Assembly: GCA_019358895.1 (NCBI GenBank)
Contig: JAHHIG010000002.1
Location: forward strand, 434,001 to 498,000
Origin: Tildeniella nuda ZEHNDER 1965/U140
GTDB taxonomy: Bacteria; Cyanobacteriota; Cyanobacteriia; Leptolyngbyales; Leptolyngbyaceae
Reading direction: 5' to 3'
DNA length: 64,000 bases
The position numbers and the translations under genes were made by a program. Under the pieces are notes generated by a model. It saw only the letters and a program-made list of their open reading frames with translations. It was not told the origin of the DNA and did not search any database. Positions 16,723 through 26,123 of the stretch are shown piece by piece. Numbering within the stretch: position 1 is the first letter of the stretch; every line of letters starts with the position of its first letter.

Positions 16723-16836
16723 AGGACTTACGCACTTGCAACCGCAAATTGAGATCCTCCCTAACCCTCCTTAAAAAGGAGGGAACCTCGAAAGCCCTTT
16801 TTTAAGGGGTTTGGGGATCTCTTCTGCGTAAGTCCT
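16723..16836. repeat. MITE with AGGACTTACGCA terminal inverted repeats
   Basis: A 114-base element with perfect 12-base terminal repeats, AGGACTTACGCA (16723) and TGCGTAAGTCCT (ending 16836). The interior holds CTCCTTAAAAAGGAG and further hairpins. Related ends occur at 25302-25412 and 35589-35687. There is no coding capacity. Confidence 0.88.
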
Positions 16837-16970
16837 ATAAGTTTTGGTGTTGTCGCATTGCAGGATGAATGGAAACGACGGTGTAATGATTTCGTCTGCT
16901 TGCCATCCCTCAGTGTGTCAGATCAAATGGTTCGATGTTAAGTAAACCTGTACGTTTTGAGGAAACCATC

Positions 16971-18515
16971 ATGGTTGAATATAGTCGCTTAAAGTCTTCT
17001 CGCTCTGCTGCGATTCGCGCCAGACTGGATTATCCAGTGATTGATACCGATGTCCACACCAATGATTTCACGCCTGCGTTTGAAGACTACATTGCGACGT
17101 ATGGCGGGTCACATCTGGTAGACGAATTACGCAAAGCGGAAAATTCGCGCCTCAACTCCCGGAGTGACGGCAAAGACTGGTATCAACAAACGCCCGAAGA
17201 GCGGCAGCGTTATCGCACCCTGCGATCGCCCTGGTGGGCACGTGTGACCCGCAACACGCTGGATCTGGCAACCTATACCTTACCGGAATTGCTGTACGAA
17301 CGGCAGGCAGAACAGGGATCGGACTATTCTGTGCTGTTTCCCAACAATGCGCTAGCGGCAGGCGGAGCTAAGCCCGAAAATCGTCAGGCATTGCAACGAG
17401 CGATCAATCACTATCATGCAGACATTTATCGGAAATATAGCGATCGCCTCACTCCCGTTGCTGGTATTACGATGACCACGCCTCAAGAAGCGATTGAGGA
17501 TCTGGAGTTTGCGGTGAAAACGCTGGGCTTGAAGGTAGCAAATATTCCCGGTGGGGTGAAGCGACCCATCAAGGCGATCGCGGCTCAATATCCCGCCGCC
17601 CAATTCCCTGAAATCGCTAAGTACGCCTCCTACACCGACTTTTTCGGCATTGATAGCGAATATGACTACGATCCCTTCTGGGCAAAAGCGGTGGAATTGG
17701 GTGTACCTATCACGACCCATTACGGTAGCCAGGGATGGACGGGGCGTTCTTCCATCACCAACTATATGAACAACCACATCGGTCACTTTGCCGATGGATC
17801 ACAGGCGTTTGCTAAGGCGTTGTTTTTTGGTGGTGTGACACGACGGTTCCCACAGTTGCGGATTGCCATGTTGGAAGGGGGTGCCGATTGGGGTGCTCAT
17901 GTTTACATTCATCTGGTCGATCGCTTCGGCAAGCGCAATTTGAAAGCACTGCAAAACTACAACCCAGCACTGACCAACTCTGAAGAATTGTTTGAAATCT
18001 TTGAGCAGTACGGTGGCGAAATCACCAAAGGCTATCCCCTGAGCAAAGAGGCATTGACTGAAGCGGTGTTGGGTTCGTCGTTTACCCGCTATAGCCGTCA
18101 GCCCAATGCAGACGAACTGGAAGATTTCGCAGCGGCTGGTATTGAAACCATTGAAGATATCCGCGATCGCTGGGTGAATTCCTTCTTCTTTGGTTCTGAG
18201 TCTGACGATCGCACGATCGCCACTGCCTTCAACCACAAAGCCAATCCATTAGGGGTGAAGATCAACGCAATCTACTCCTCAGATGTGGGTCATTGGGATG
18301 TACCCGATATCACCCTGCCCCTAGCTGAAAGCTGGGAACTGGTGGAAGAAGGTGTCATTTCTGAAGCCGATTTCAAAGCCTATGTCTTTGAAAATCCCTA
18401 TAAGCTCTACACAGAAGCCAATCCTGATTTCTTCAAGGGAACGGCGATCGAGTCTAAAGTCGCTAAGGTTGAAGCTAAGGCAGATGACAAGAGTCTGGTA
18501 ACCGCGCAAACCTAG
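16971..18515 (+). CDS. Amidohydrolase-family (metal-dependent hydrolase, ACMSD-like) protein
   Basis: A 514-residue protein of the amidohydrolase-2 group (TIM-barrel hydrolases and decarboxylases). The N-terminal metal motif reads YPVIDTDVHTNDFTPAFEDY, with D-x-H in place of the usual H-x-H. VPITTHYGSQGW supplies the barrel His, and SDVGHWDVPD the late Asp. GVTRRFPQLRIAMLEGGADW is typical of the family. The ATG at 16971 follows GAGGAAACC at good spacing. The reaction is unknown. With the monooxygenase before and the aldo/keto reductase after, it looks like part of a catabolic cassette. Confidence 0.88.
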   Translation: MVEYSRLKSSRSAAIRARLDYPVIDTDVHTNDFTPAFEDYIATYGGSHLVDELRKAENSRLNSRSDGKDWYQQTPEERQRYRTLRSPWWARVTRNTLDLATYTLPELLYERQAEQGSDYSVLFPNNALAAGGAKPENRQALQRAINHYHADIYRKYSDRLTPVAGITMTTPQEAIEDLEFAVKTLGLKVANIPGGVKRPIKAIAAQYPAAQFPEIAKYASYTDFFGIDSEYDYDPFWAKAVELGVPITTHYGSQGWTGRSSITNYMNNHIGHFADGSQAFAKALFFGGVTRRFPQLRIAMLEGGADWGAHVYIHLVDRFGKRNLKALQNYNPALTNSEELFEIFEQYGGEITKGYPLSKEALTEAVLGSSFTRYSRQPNADELEDFAAAGIETIEDIRDRWVNSFFFGSESDDRTIATAFNHKANPLGVKINAIYSSDVGHWDVPDITLPLAESWELVEEGVISEADFKAYVFENPYKLYTEANPDFFKGTAIESKVAKVEAKADDKSLVTAQT

Positions 18516-18560
18516 ACAGCGCAGACCTCGGAGGTCTCGGCAACTTTCAAACCTACTTCT

Positions 18561-19559
18561 ATGACCTTACCCACAACTAAACTTGGTCAAACTGGCTTAA
18601 CGGTTTCGCGTCTCGTTCTGGGCACCATGACCTTTGGGTTGCAGAGTGATGAAGAAACCTCCAGAGCGATTCTCGATACTGCTGCCAATGCTGGCATTAA
18701 CTTTCTCGATACGGCTGATGTGTATCCACTCGGTGGTGGATTGGCAACAGCAGGACGTACTGAAGAAATTATTGGACGATGGCTGAAGGGCAAACGCGAT
18801 CAGTTTATTTTGGCGACTAAATGTGTCGGTCGTGTGGGATCTTCCCCCTGGGATCAGGGTGCTTCGCGCAAACATATCCTGGATGCGATCGATGCCTCTC
18901 TGCGACGATTGGATACCGATTATATCGATCTCTACCAGTTACATTCTGATGATGCCTCGACACCTCTGGATGAAACGTTAGAGGCACTAGATGCGATCGT
19001 GTGTGCGGGAAAAGTCCGTTATATTGGCGTGTCCAACTTTCTAGCGTATCGTCTCAGTCGTGCTTTAGGACGTGCCGATGTTCGCAATCTAACACGTTTT
19101 GTCTCGATTCAACCCCGCTATAATCTCTTGTTTCGTGAAATTGAGCGAGAACTGTTGCCGCTGGCGCAAGAAGAAGGCTTGGGCGTAATTCCCTACAATC
19201 CCTTAGCGGGTGGCTTGTTGACGGGCAAGCACGATCGCGCGGGTGAACCCACTGCCGGAACTCGCTTTACGCTGGGTGCTGCGGCGGAACGCTATCAGGA
19301 ACGCTACTGGCACGATCGCGAATTCAATACGGTGGAAGAACTCCGCACGGTTGCTGATGCGGTTGGACTATCACTCACGACGCTATCCCTTGCCTGGGTA
19401 CTCGCAAATCCCATTATTACGGCTCCCATCATTGGTGCGAGTCGTCCAGAGCAATTGGTGGATAGTTTGAAAGCGATCGAAGTCAAACTGGATGATAGTT
19501 TGAAACAAAAGCTCGATGACATCACTGCCGACTATCGTAAGGGAGATGCTGTGCGCTAA
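18561..19559 (+). CDS. Aldo/keto reductase
   Basis: A 332-residue NADP-dependent oxidoreductase of the aldo/keto reductase superfamily. Catalytic tetrad: NFLDTADVYPLGGG (Asp and Tyr), FILATKCVG (Lys), and YIDLYQLHSDDAS (His). VRYIGVSNFLAYRL and GVIPYNPLAGGLLTGKH are classical family segments. The cofactor loop near the C-terminus reads IIGASRPEQLVDSLKAI. Length is complete. It follows the amidohydrolase by 45 bases on the same strand and is probably co-transcribed. Confidence 0.95.
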   Translation: MTLPTTKLGQTGLTVSRLVLGTMTFGLQSDEETSRAILDTAANAGINFLDTADVYPLGGGLATAGRTEEIIGRWLKGKRDQFILATKCVGRVGSSPWDQGASRKHILDAIDASLRRLDTDYIDLYQLHSDDASTPLDETLEALDAIVCAGKVRYIGVSNFLAYRLSRALGRADVRNLTRFVSIQPRYNLLFREIERELLPLAQEEGLGVIPYNPLAGGLLTGKHDRAGEPTAGTRFTLGAAAERYQERYWHDREFNTVEELRTVADAVGLSLTTLSLAWVLANPIITAPIIGASRPEQLVDSLKAIEVKLDDSLKQKLDDITADYRKGDAVR

Positions 19560-19590
19560 AGTAAATAATCCCTGCATTGAGAGTTGTCAA

Positions 19591-20133
19591 GTGATTCTAG
19601 CTCCTAGCTCATTAATCACAGATCGGCTGATTCTGCGTCGCCCATTGCTTTCAGATGCAGCAGCAATCTTTGAATATGCTTGTGATCCAGAAGTGACTCG
19701 TTACATGGATTGGCAGACGCATACTGATATTCAAGATACAGTTAAGTTTCTTGAAAGTTGTACTCAGCGGTGGAAATCTGGTGAGGAGTTTTGTTGGGTT
19801 ATCACAACCAAACCTGAAGACCAAGTGATTGGAGCAATTGGGTGTCGCCTAGAAGGATATATGGCGGATTTTGGTTATGTTCTAAATCGAAAGTTTTGGG
19901 GGAAAGGGTATGCAACAGAAGCGGCTAATGCTGTTGTTGCATGGATTATGAGTCTTTCTAAGATCTATCGAGTTTGGGCAACTTGCGACACTAAGAATTT
20001 TGCATCAGCGCGAGTGTTGGAGAAAGCAGGTTTGTTGCGTGAAGGAAAACTGCGTTATTCAATGATTCGCCCTAATCTATCGCCTATTCCACGGGATACC
20101 TTCATTTTTGCGAAAATACGAGATGAAATATGA
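19591..20133 (+). CDS. GNAT acetyltransferase, RimJ/RimL type
   Basis: A 180-residue N-acetyltransferase. Pattern: LITDRLILRRPLLSDAAAIF, MDWQTHTDIQDTVKFLE, then FGYVLNRKFWGKGYATEAAN (acetyl-CoA-binding motif A) and CDTKNFASARVLEKAGLLRE. The substrate is unknown; relatives modify ribosomal proteins or small amines. I chose GTG at 19591, where the domain begins. An ATG at 19549 would overlap the aldo/keto reductase end and add 14 residues. Confidence 0.9.
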   Translation: MILAPSSLITDRLILRRPLLSDAAAIFEYACDPEVTRYMDWQTHTDIQDTVKFLESCTQRWKSGEEFCWVITTKPEDQVIGAIGCRLEGYMADFGYVLNRKFWGKGYATEAANAVVAWIMSLSKIYRVWATCDTKNFASARVLEKAGLLREGKLRYSMIRPNLSPIPRDTFIFAKIRDEI

Positions 20134-20247
20134 TGATTTCTTGTACATAGCACCAGTAGGGTGCGCTAGGCGTAATCGTAACGCATCAATCCTTTAGCTG
20201 CATGAGTTACACCATATAGTCAGAATGAACTTTATTGGCGGATTAAT

Positions 20248-20688
20248 ATGAAGTGGGAAAGGGGAGAATTTACAATTGTCGATGACCGAGAAGCTTTAGA
20301 TATTGAGCTGATCTACAACTTCTTAAGCAAGTACTCGTACTGGGCAAAGAATATACCTAGAGATGTTGTAGTTAAATCTCTCAATCATTCTTTATGCTTT
20401 GGACTCTTTAAGAAGCATCAGCAGATCGGATTCGGTCGTGTGGTAACCGATCGTGCTACTTTCGCTTACCTGGCTGATATTTTTATTGTTGAGAACTACC
20501 GAGGTAAAGAGTTGGGGAAGTGGTTAGTTGAATGCATTTTGAAGCATCCAGAGCTTCAGGGCTTAAGGCGTTGGATGTTAAGCACTGCAGATGCACAGCA
20601 ACTCTATCATGAATTTGGCTTTCAACCGTTACATAAACCTGAAAGATTTATGGAAAAGCATAATCCCGACATCTATCTATTTTCATAG
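20248..20688 (+). CDS. GNAT-family acetyltransferase
   Basis: A 146-residue GNAT protein unrelated in detail to the one before it. Motif A is FIVENYRGKELGKWLVECIL; the preceding strands are IGFGRVVTDRATFAYLADI; the C-terminal part is LYHEFGFQPLHKPERFMEK, typical of single-domain GNATs. It begins MKWERGEFTIVDDREALDIE at an ATG. Substrate unknown. Confidence 0.9.
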   Translation: MKWERGEFTIVDDREALDIELIYNFLSKYSYWAKNIPRDVVVKSLNHSLCFGLFKKHQQIGFGRVVTDRATFAYLADIFIVENYRGKELGKWLVECILKHPELQGLRRWMLSTADAQQLYHEFGFQPLHKPERFMEKHNPDIYLFS

Positions 20689-20732
20689 TGTGTGGGCTGT
20701 GACGTGGTGATTGGTCGTTATTATATTCAACA

Positions 20733-21419
20733 ATGAAAGCAGTTCTTTTTGATTTAGATGACACACTGCTCGATCGCAATGCCTCGATTAAACAATTTAT
20801 TACGGCGCAATACGGCAGATTATTACATCACTTAAATCACATTCCTCAATCTGATTACGTTGCTCGCTTCATTGAGCTAGATTGTCACGGGCATGTCTGG
20901 AAAGATCGGGTTTACCAGGATCTCGTTACAGAATTTGCGATCGAGAACATCGCTTGGCAGGCGTTGCTTGAAGACTACGAAACCCAGTTCCAGTTTTACT
21001 GTATGCCGTTTCAGTTTCTCACAGAGACGCTCAGTCAATTAAAGCAACAGGGTTATTTATTGGGTATTGTGACAAATGGACGAGGGCAAATTCAGAATCG
21101 ATCAATCGATGGCTTAGGCATTCGAGATTATGTTGATGCCATCTTGATTTCTGAGATTGAACAAGTCAGAAAGCCAGAGCCTGAAATTTTCCGACGAGCC
21201 GCACAGCGATTGGATGTGGCTGTACAGGACAGCGTTTTCATTGGGGATAATCCTGAAGCCGATATTTTAGGAGCAAAACGTGTTGGAATGAAGACGATTT
21301 GGAAACGAGATTCCTACTGGTTGGAGACAACAGATGCTGATGCAATCATTGATGAATTGAACGAGATTCCATCTATTCTTGAGCAGTTTAACTATGTTAT
21401 TGAGGGGACGGTGCAGTGA
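20733..21419 (+). CDS. HAD-superfamily hydrolase (subfamily IA)
   Basis: A 228-residue HAD phosphatase. Motif I is LFDLDDTLLDRNAS with the nucleophile Asp; motif II is GIVTNGRG; motif III is the Lys of VRKPEPEIF; motif IV is FIGDNPEADILGAKRVG. A helical cap lies between motifs I and II. Likely a small-molecule phosphatase; the substrate cannot be told. The stop overlaps the GTG start of the ABC exporter (GTGA), so the two are translationally coupled. Confidence 0.93.
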   Translation: MKAVLFDLDDTLLDRNASIKQFITAQYGRLLHHLNHIPQSDYVARFIELDCHGHVWKDRVYQDLVTEFAIENIAWQALLEDYETQFQFYCMPFQFLTETLSQLKQQGYLLGIVTNGRGQIQNRSIDGLGIRDYVDAILISEIEQVRKPEPEIFRRAAQRLDVAVQDSVFIGDNPEADILGAKRVGMKTIWKRDSYWLETTDADAIIDELNEIPSILEQFNYVIEGTVQ

Positions 21420-23281
21420 CACGATGCGATCGCCATCTTATAATCAAAACTCGCGCCTCTCAACCGTTTCAACGCTCTGCCGAAGCGCCTGCTTTACCTG
21501 CAACCCCTTTTAAATTTATTTTTTATTTTGTTAATTACTTTCGTGGGTGGTATGTGGCGATCGTCATGCTGGAGGCACTACACGCGACCTGCGGCATTAT
21601 GCTCCCTTATGCCATTGGTGAGATTATTCGGAGCGTGACGCGATCGACGGGTGATAGCAAACTGATTTTTAATGCGGTCAGCCAACCCCTACTGCTGTTC
21701 GCTGCCTTGAGTGTGGGTGAAGTGGTATTCGGGCGATCGTCTGGACTGTTACAGACCCTCCGCCACCCCATTCATCGGCAGCATATTGTGCGATCGCTCT
21801 ATGCCTACTTGCAGCAGCATTCGCACCGCTACCTGAGCAGCAGTTTTGCCGGGGCATTGGCGCATCGCATCAGCGAAACGTCTCTGGGTGTCACGCAGAC
21901 GATGCAAATGCTGATTAGCGAATTTATGCCAGTGATCATCGTTTATATCGTGTCCACAACGCTGCTGTATCAAGCCTATCCGCCGTTGGCTGCGTTTGTA
22001 GGCGCATGGGCAGTTCTCTTCATTAGTATTTCCTTCTGGCTGGCAACTCGCTCTCGTCTTTACGCACGCAAAGCCGCAGCCGCTAGAAGTGACACTACTG
22101 GCATGATCGTCGATGCGGTAACGAACCTTACCAGTAGCAAGCTCTTTGCCCGTTTAGGGTTTGAACGAGGTTATTTGAATGAGCAACTAAGGCGCGAACT
22201 CAAAGAGGTGAGAAAGTCCAACTGGTATTCCGAGCGTATCCGCTGGTTTCAATTTATCTCAGCCGCCATTTTGAAAATTGGTACGCTGTATTACGCGCTT
22301 TTGCTCTGGAGCCAGGGCAAGATTGCTGTGGCTGATTTTGTGGTGGCAACCAGTCTGTCGCTACTGATCATTAGTGAGGCGCGTAATTTAAGCAAGCGAT
22401 TTTTGGAATTCTTTGAGCATATTGGCAATGTTAGCAATGGGGTTGGCACCATCATTCAACCCCACGAAATTATCGATCGCGGCACGGCGATCGCCCCTAC
22501 CATCACTCAGGGACAGATTGAATTTCAGCACGTCAAGTTTGCCTACTCAGACGAGAAAACAGTTTTTGAAAACCTTTCTGTCACGATTCAACCAGGCGAA
22601 CGGGTTGGACTGGTCGGCTTCTCTGGCTCTGGAAAATCCACCTTCGTCAATCTGATTTTGCGGCTGTTTGAGCCTCAAGCGGGACACATTCTCATTGATG
22701 GCATCGACATTCAGGAAATGACCCAGGATGCGCTTCACGCCCAGACCAGCCTGATTCCCCAAGATCCTTCTCTATTCCATCGCACCTTGTTGGAAAACAT
22801 TCGCTATGGGCGCTTAGAGGCAACAGAGGCAGAGCTGATCGAGGCAGCACAGAAAGCTCATGCACATGATTTTATTGCGCCGATGCAGCAGGGCTATCAC
22901 TCGCTGGTAGGTGAACGCGGGGTGAAATTGTCGGGTGGGCAACGACAGCGCATTGCGATCGCGCGGGTCATCCTCAAAAACGCACCCATCCTGATTCTGG
23001 ATGAAGCCACTTCCAGCCTCGATTCCATCACCGAAAAAGCCATTCAGGAGACCCTGGATTTAGCCATGCATGAGAAAACCGTGATTGTGGTTGCCCATCG
23101 GCTGTCTACGATCGCCCATCTCGATCGTATTTTAGTGTTTGATCACGGTCGGATTATCGAGGATGGCACCCACGCCAAACTCCTAACACAGAGTGGCGCT
23201 TACCACCGCTTATGGATCATGCAAGCAGGTGGATTTTTGCCAGAAGAAGACAGCCCTAGCAGCATAGTGGCAACTGCGTAA
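21416..23281 (+). CDS. ABC exporter, fused permease and ATPase
   Basis: A 621-residue half-transporter of the MsbA/type-I exporter kind. The N-terminal domain (about 30-350) has six hydrophobic segments, starting FYFVNYFRGWYVAIVMLEAL. The ATPase domain has Walker A GFSGSGKST, Q-loop SLIPQDPSLF, signature VKLSGGQRQRIAIAR, Walker B ILILDEATSSLD and the H-loop VVAHRLST. It starts at GTG, overlapping the HAD gene. It would work as a homodimer in the inner membrane; the substrate is unknown. Confidence 0.95.
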   Translation: MTRCDRHLIIKTRASQPFQRSAEAPALPATPFKFIFYFVNYFRGWYVAIVMLEALHATCGIMLPYAIGEIIRSVTRSTGDSKLIFNAVSQPLLLFAALSVGEVVFGRSSGLLQTLRHPIHRQHIVRSLYAYLQQHSHRYLSSSFAGALAHRISETSLGVTQTMQMLISEFMPVIIVYIVSTTLLYQAYPPLAAFVGAWAVLFISISFWLATRSRLYARKAAAARSDTTGMIVDAVTNLTSSKLFARLGFERGYLNEQLRRELKEVRKSNWYSERIRWFQFISAAILKIGTLYYALLLWSQGKIAVADFVVATSLSLLIISEARNLSKRFLEFFEHIGNVSNGVGTIIQPHEIIDRGTAIAPTITQGQIEFQHVKFAYSDEKTVFENLSVTIQPGERVGLVGFSGSGKSTFVNLILRLFEPQAGHILIDGIDIQEMTQDALHAQTSLIPQDPSLFHRTLLENIRYGRLEATEAELIEAAQKAHAHDFIAPMQQGYHSLVGERGVKLSGGQRQRIAIARVILKNAPILILDEATSSLDSITEKAIQETLDLAMHEKTVIVVAHRLSTIAHLDRILVFDHGRIIEDGTHAKLLTQSGAYHRLWIMQAGGFLPEEDSPSSIVATA

Positions 23282-23300
23282 AAGTGGATCCCCCTTTGTG

Positions 23301-23365
23301 AGAAACCGAGGTTCTACGCACCATCTCAGCTCAAACGGCATTGCTTGTGAAGAACCCCGGTTTCT
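23301..23365. repeat. Paired AGAAACC-GGTTTCT repeat, copy D (diverged)
   Basis: AGAAACCGAGGTTCT (23301-23315) and AGAACCCCGGTTTCT (23351-23365), each one or two bases off the consensus of the other copies. It lies between the convergent ABC exporter and porin genes. Confidence 0.8.
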
Positions 23366-23392
23366 CTATCAGCCTGTTAATTTCCCTACTTA

Positions 23393-25147
23393 TTAGAATA
23401 CGAAGGTCGTGCGAATGGTGCCAACCCAAATCGTATCGTTAGCATTATTGTGTTCTGGGTTGAGAATGACATAAAAATCGGGAGTAATTGTGATGCCGTT
23501 CGCAATTCGGAAGGTATAAAATGCTTCCAGGTGCAAGGAGGTATCAGGATCGACGAGCCTAGCCGATCGCACTCTAAAATCATTGCCAGTGTTTTTAGGC
23601 GGCACTCCAATCACAAAGCCGCCCAAATTACCTTGAGCAAACAAATCTGGGAACGCCAGAAAAACTGCACCGTTTAAGATTGTGGCATCACTGCTACCGC
23701 CCCGTACCTGATGAGCCTCGGTATAGCCAAACCAACCGCCAATTTGCACTTTAGGTGTAGCTGCCCAATTAAACTGAATCCCAAAGTTATCGGAAACGGT
23801 TGCATTTTGCCCGAAGGGGTTGCGAGCAAAGATACTGCCTGTGCCGCCAGTCAGATTGAATCCAGTATTGGAACCGAAGTATTTGCGTCCGTAGCTGAAC
23901 GCTCCCTCAAAGTCACGCGTGGGTTTAAAGGTCAGTTGAGCAAAGGCAAGATTATTGCCATCAAAAATGCCTCGTCCCGCATCAGGCACATTTGCTTGAG
24001 TGTCATCTACGGTGTAGCCCAAACTCAAGCGAAATTGCTGATTAAATTGGTAGGCAAAACCTACCCCAGCACCGTCAAAGCCCGGTCGAAAAAGGGTTGG
24101 ATGATGGGTGGAAAAGCGAGAAGCCGCGCCATTGGTTCCACCCACTAGCGGGTTGGAGTTAGAAGCATAGGCTACAGGTTGCAACTGCCGAAGCCCAATC
24201 CAGACGGTCGCTTTATCCCCTAGTGGAAAACGGTAGTTGAGGGCATCCAGAAACAGACTGCCGTCAGCAAAACTCCCTTTATCAATAGTCAATCGGGTCT
24301 GTGCTGTTCCTGTCGAGGCGGTCAGGTTAGGCACATTGTTAGCCCCTAGCCGAATAAACAGTTGATCTTTCCCTGTGAAGCTGGTGGGTAGAGCAAGGCG
24401 CACCCGGTAACCTAAGAAGGTTTCTGTGTTGTCGCTTGTATTCACACGGGGAGTGTTGTTTGGAAGCGCCCGATCGCCAAAAGTATCTGCTGCAATAAAG
24501 ATTACCTCCCCTTGCAATTTGGTGGTGCTAAACTGCTGCTTTTGCAGAGTCGCAGCCCGAGCTTCTAAACTATTCACTCGTCCCCGCAGGGTTGCCAATT
24601 CTGAAGCAAATTGTTCTTGCAATCTCTGTAACGCAGCTAGATCCTCTTTCCGCACCAGATCGGCTGTAGAAGACGCAATTAACTCATTCACGCGATCGAG
24701 TGCGGCATTTAACCCAGCAGCAAACTCATAGCGGGTGAGCGCACGATTGCCTCGATAGGTTTTGTCTGGGTAGCCTGCAATGACACCGTAACGTTCAACC
24801 AGCGATTGCAATGCTTGAAACGCCCAATCGGTCGGTTTTACATCTGATAATTGCGAAACTGATGTCACCTGGCTGATGGCACCGCTGCTGTTTGCAGGCA
24901 TTTGGTTCGCTGAAGTAGCTTGCTGCATTTTAATCTCCTCCAGTTGCTGCCGTTGCAGATCCGCTGGGGAGACAGATGCTACTGGTGTGGCGATTGAATT
25001 AGCTGAAGGTTTTGGTTCACCACTGACATCTGATGCGATCGCTGAAGTCCCTGATGCAAACGCCGAAAGAGCAGCGATGAACAAACTCAGTCCTAACGGT
25101 AAAGATGTAAACTGTCTAAATGCTGACGATCTGAAATTAAAGTTCAT
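23393..25147 (-). CDS. SLH-domain OprB-family outer-membrane porin (iron-uptake porin type)
   Basis: A 584-residue outer-membrane protein of the cyanobacterial SomA/SomB kind. After a signal peptide (LPLGLSLFIAALSAFASG) and a Ser/Ala/Gln-rich spacer, residues about 110-165 form an S-layer-homology domain (LSDVKPTDWAFQALQSLVER, NRALTRYEFAAGLNAALDRV) that binds peptidoglycan-linked polymer. A coiled coil follows (about 170-215). The rest is a carbohydrate-selective-porin OprB beta-barrel ending in WVGTIRTTFVF with the terminal Phe. The leader carries a strong GAGGAG and a possible Yfr1 sRNA pairing site. Confidence 0.95.
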   Translation of the reverse strand: MNFNFRSSAFRQFTSLPLGLSLFIAALSAFASGTSAIASDVSGEPKPSANSIATPVASVSPADLQRQQLEEIKMQQATSANQMPANSSGAISQVTSVSQLSDVKPTDWAFQALQSLVERYGVIAGYPDKTYRGNRALTRYEFAAGLNAALDRVNELIASSTADLVRKEDLAALQRLQEQFASELATLRGRVNSLEARAATLQKQQFSTTKLQGEVIFIAADTFGDRALPNNTPRVNTSDNTETFLGYRVRLALPTSFTGKDQLFIRLGANNVPNLTASTGTAQTRLTIDKGSFADGSLFLDALNYRFPLGDKATVWIGLRQLQPVAYASNSNPLVGGTNGAASRFSTHHPTLFRPGFDGAGVGFAYQFNQQFRLSLGYTVDDTQANVPDAGRGIFDGNNLAFAQLTFKPTRDFEGAFSYGRKYFGSNTGFNLTGGTGSIFARNPFGQNATVSDNFGIQFNWAATPKVQIGGWFGYTEAHQVRGGSSDATILNGAVFLAFPDLFAQGNLGGFVIGVPPKNTGNDFRVRSARLVDPDTSLHLEAFYTFRIANGITITPDFYVILNPEHNNANDTIWVGTIRTTFVF

Positions 25148-25151
25148 GACG

Positions 25152-25161
25152 ACTCCTCACA
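25152..25161 (-). promoter_or_regulatory. Possible Yfr1 sRNA pairing site over the porin ribosome-binding site
   Basis: The porin mRNA leader reads TGTGAGGAGT four bases before the ATG. It is exactly complementary to ten bases of the conserved single-stranded core (ACUCCUCACAC) of the cyanobacterial sRNA Yfr1. It also contains the Shine-Dalgarno sequence GAGGAG, so part of the match would occur anyway. Confidence 0.5.
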
Positions 25162-25301
25162 AGACAGGTAAACCATAAAGAAACTGCTCAAAGTCAGCTT
25201 TATCAGCCACTTGGGGCAGTAAGATTGACAATGAGAATTCCACGTAGGCACAAGCTAGCGAAAATAACTTGGACTCTATGAAGAAGCCAAATTGCAAAAT
25301 C

Positions 25302-25412
25302 AGGACTTACGTAGATTGAGCCAAAATCTGCTCCCCGACCTCCAATACTGGGGGAGCCAATCTTGCAAAGTTCCCCCGCATTGGAGAATTTAGGGGGCGA
25401 GTGGTAAGTCCT
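25302..25412. repeat. MITE with AGGACTTAC terminal inverted repeats
   Basis: A 111-base element with ends AGGACTTAC and GTAAGTCCT. Its interior (CTGGGGGAGCC, then CCCCC and TTAGGGGGC) closely matches the element at 30293-30361. It is related by its ends to 16723-16836. Confidence 0.85.
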
Positions 25413-26123
25413 AAAAATGATGAGAGATGAAAACTGGATCTCTCAGCAATTAGCGATTTCTTGACGACGCACCAAGTCCCTGCACCATGTCAAAAAATCA
25501 AAACTACTCAAGCCTTTCAGCATTCAAACCAAGACCGTTCAAATCGAGAGCCAACGATACAACTCGGCAAAACGTTACAAAAAACTGATTTGTAGCAACC
25601 AATCTTGTCCAAATGACGGCAGCATCGAAAGGAGCAGATTCAGTGCTGCATGATAACAATCAACTCATGCTGATTCCTGTCGTACCCTACAGAACCCAGC
25701 GCTTCAAGATTGTGACCTTTAGAAAGAAAGCGCGATCGATACTCGCCTGAGAGTCGAAAATGTATTAAATCTACGGTAACTCTATCGACTTACAGAGCTA
25801 TAGAAAAATATATTGGCATAGCCTCTTTAAAAACGCAAGTCTAATGGATACGAAAAACCTCGATTGATGGAAACCGTTCACAGCTAATCTCTAACCTTGA
25901 CGAAACCGCAGGCTACACATGAGAATAGCTGTAATTCAATATTAGTTAGTTCATCTAACTATTCGTATTGCATTCATTAAGATGCTAAAGAAGTGAGTTT
26001 CTTCAACGGAGAAACTCACTGAATAATGTCAGCCCTGTTCCGCCGTGTTGTTTATGGACGTACAAGCTTTATGCACTCACGAGCAACCCTCTGCTTCCAG
26101 CTAGGGCAGCAACTACCTGCGTT
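25413..26123. other. Gene-free stretch upstream of the MFS remnant
   Basis: About 700 AT-rich bases with no convincing gene. GAAACTCACT/AGTGAGTTTC near 25992-26021 forms a short inverted repeat (GTGAGTTTCTTCAACGGAGA then AACTCACT), possibly a hairpin. No tRNA or other RNA gene recognised. Confidence 0.45.
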
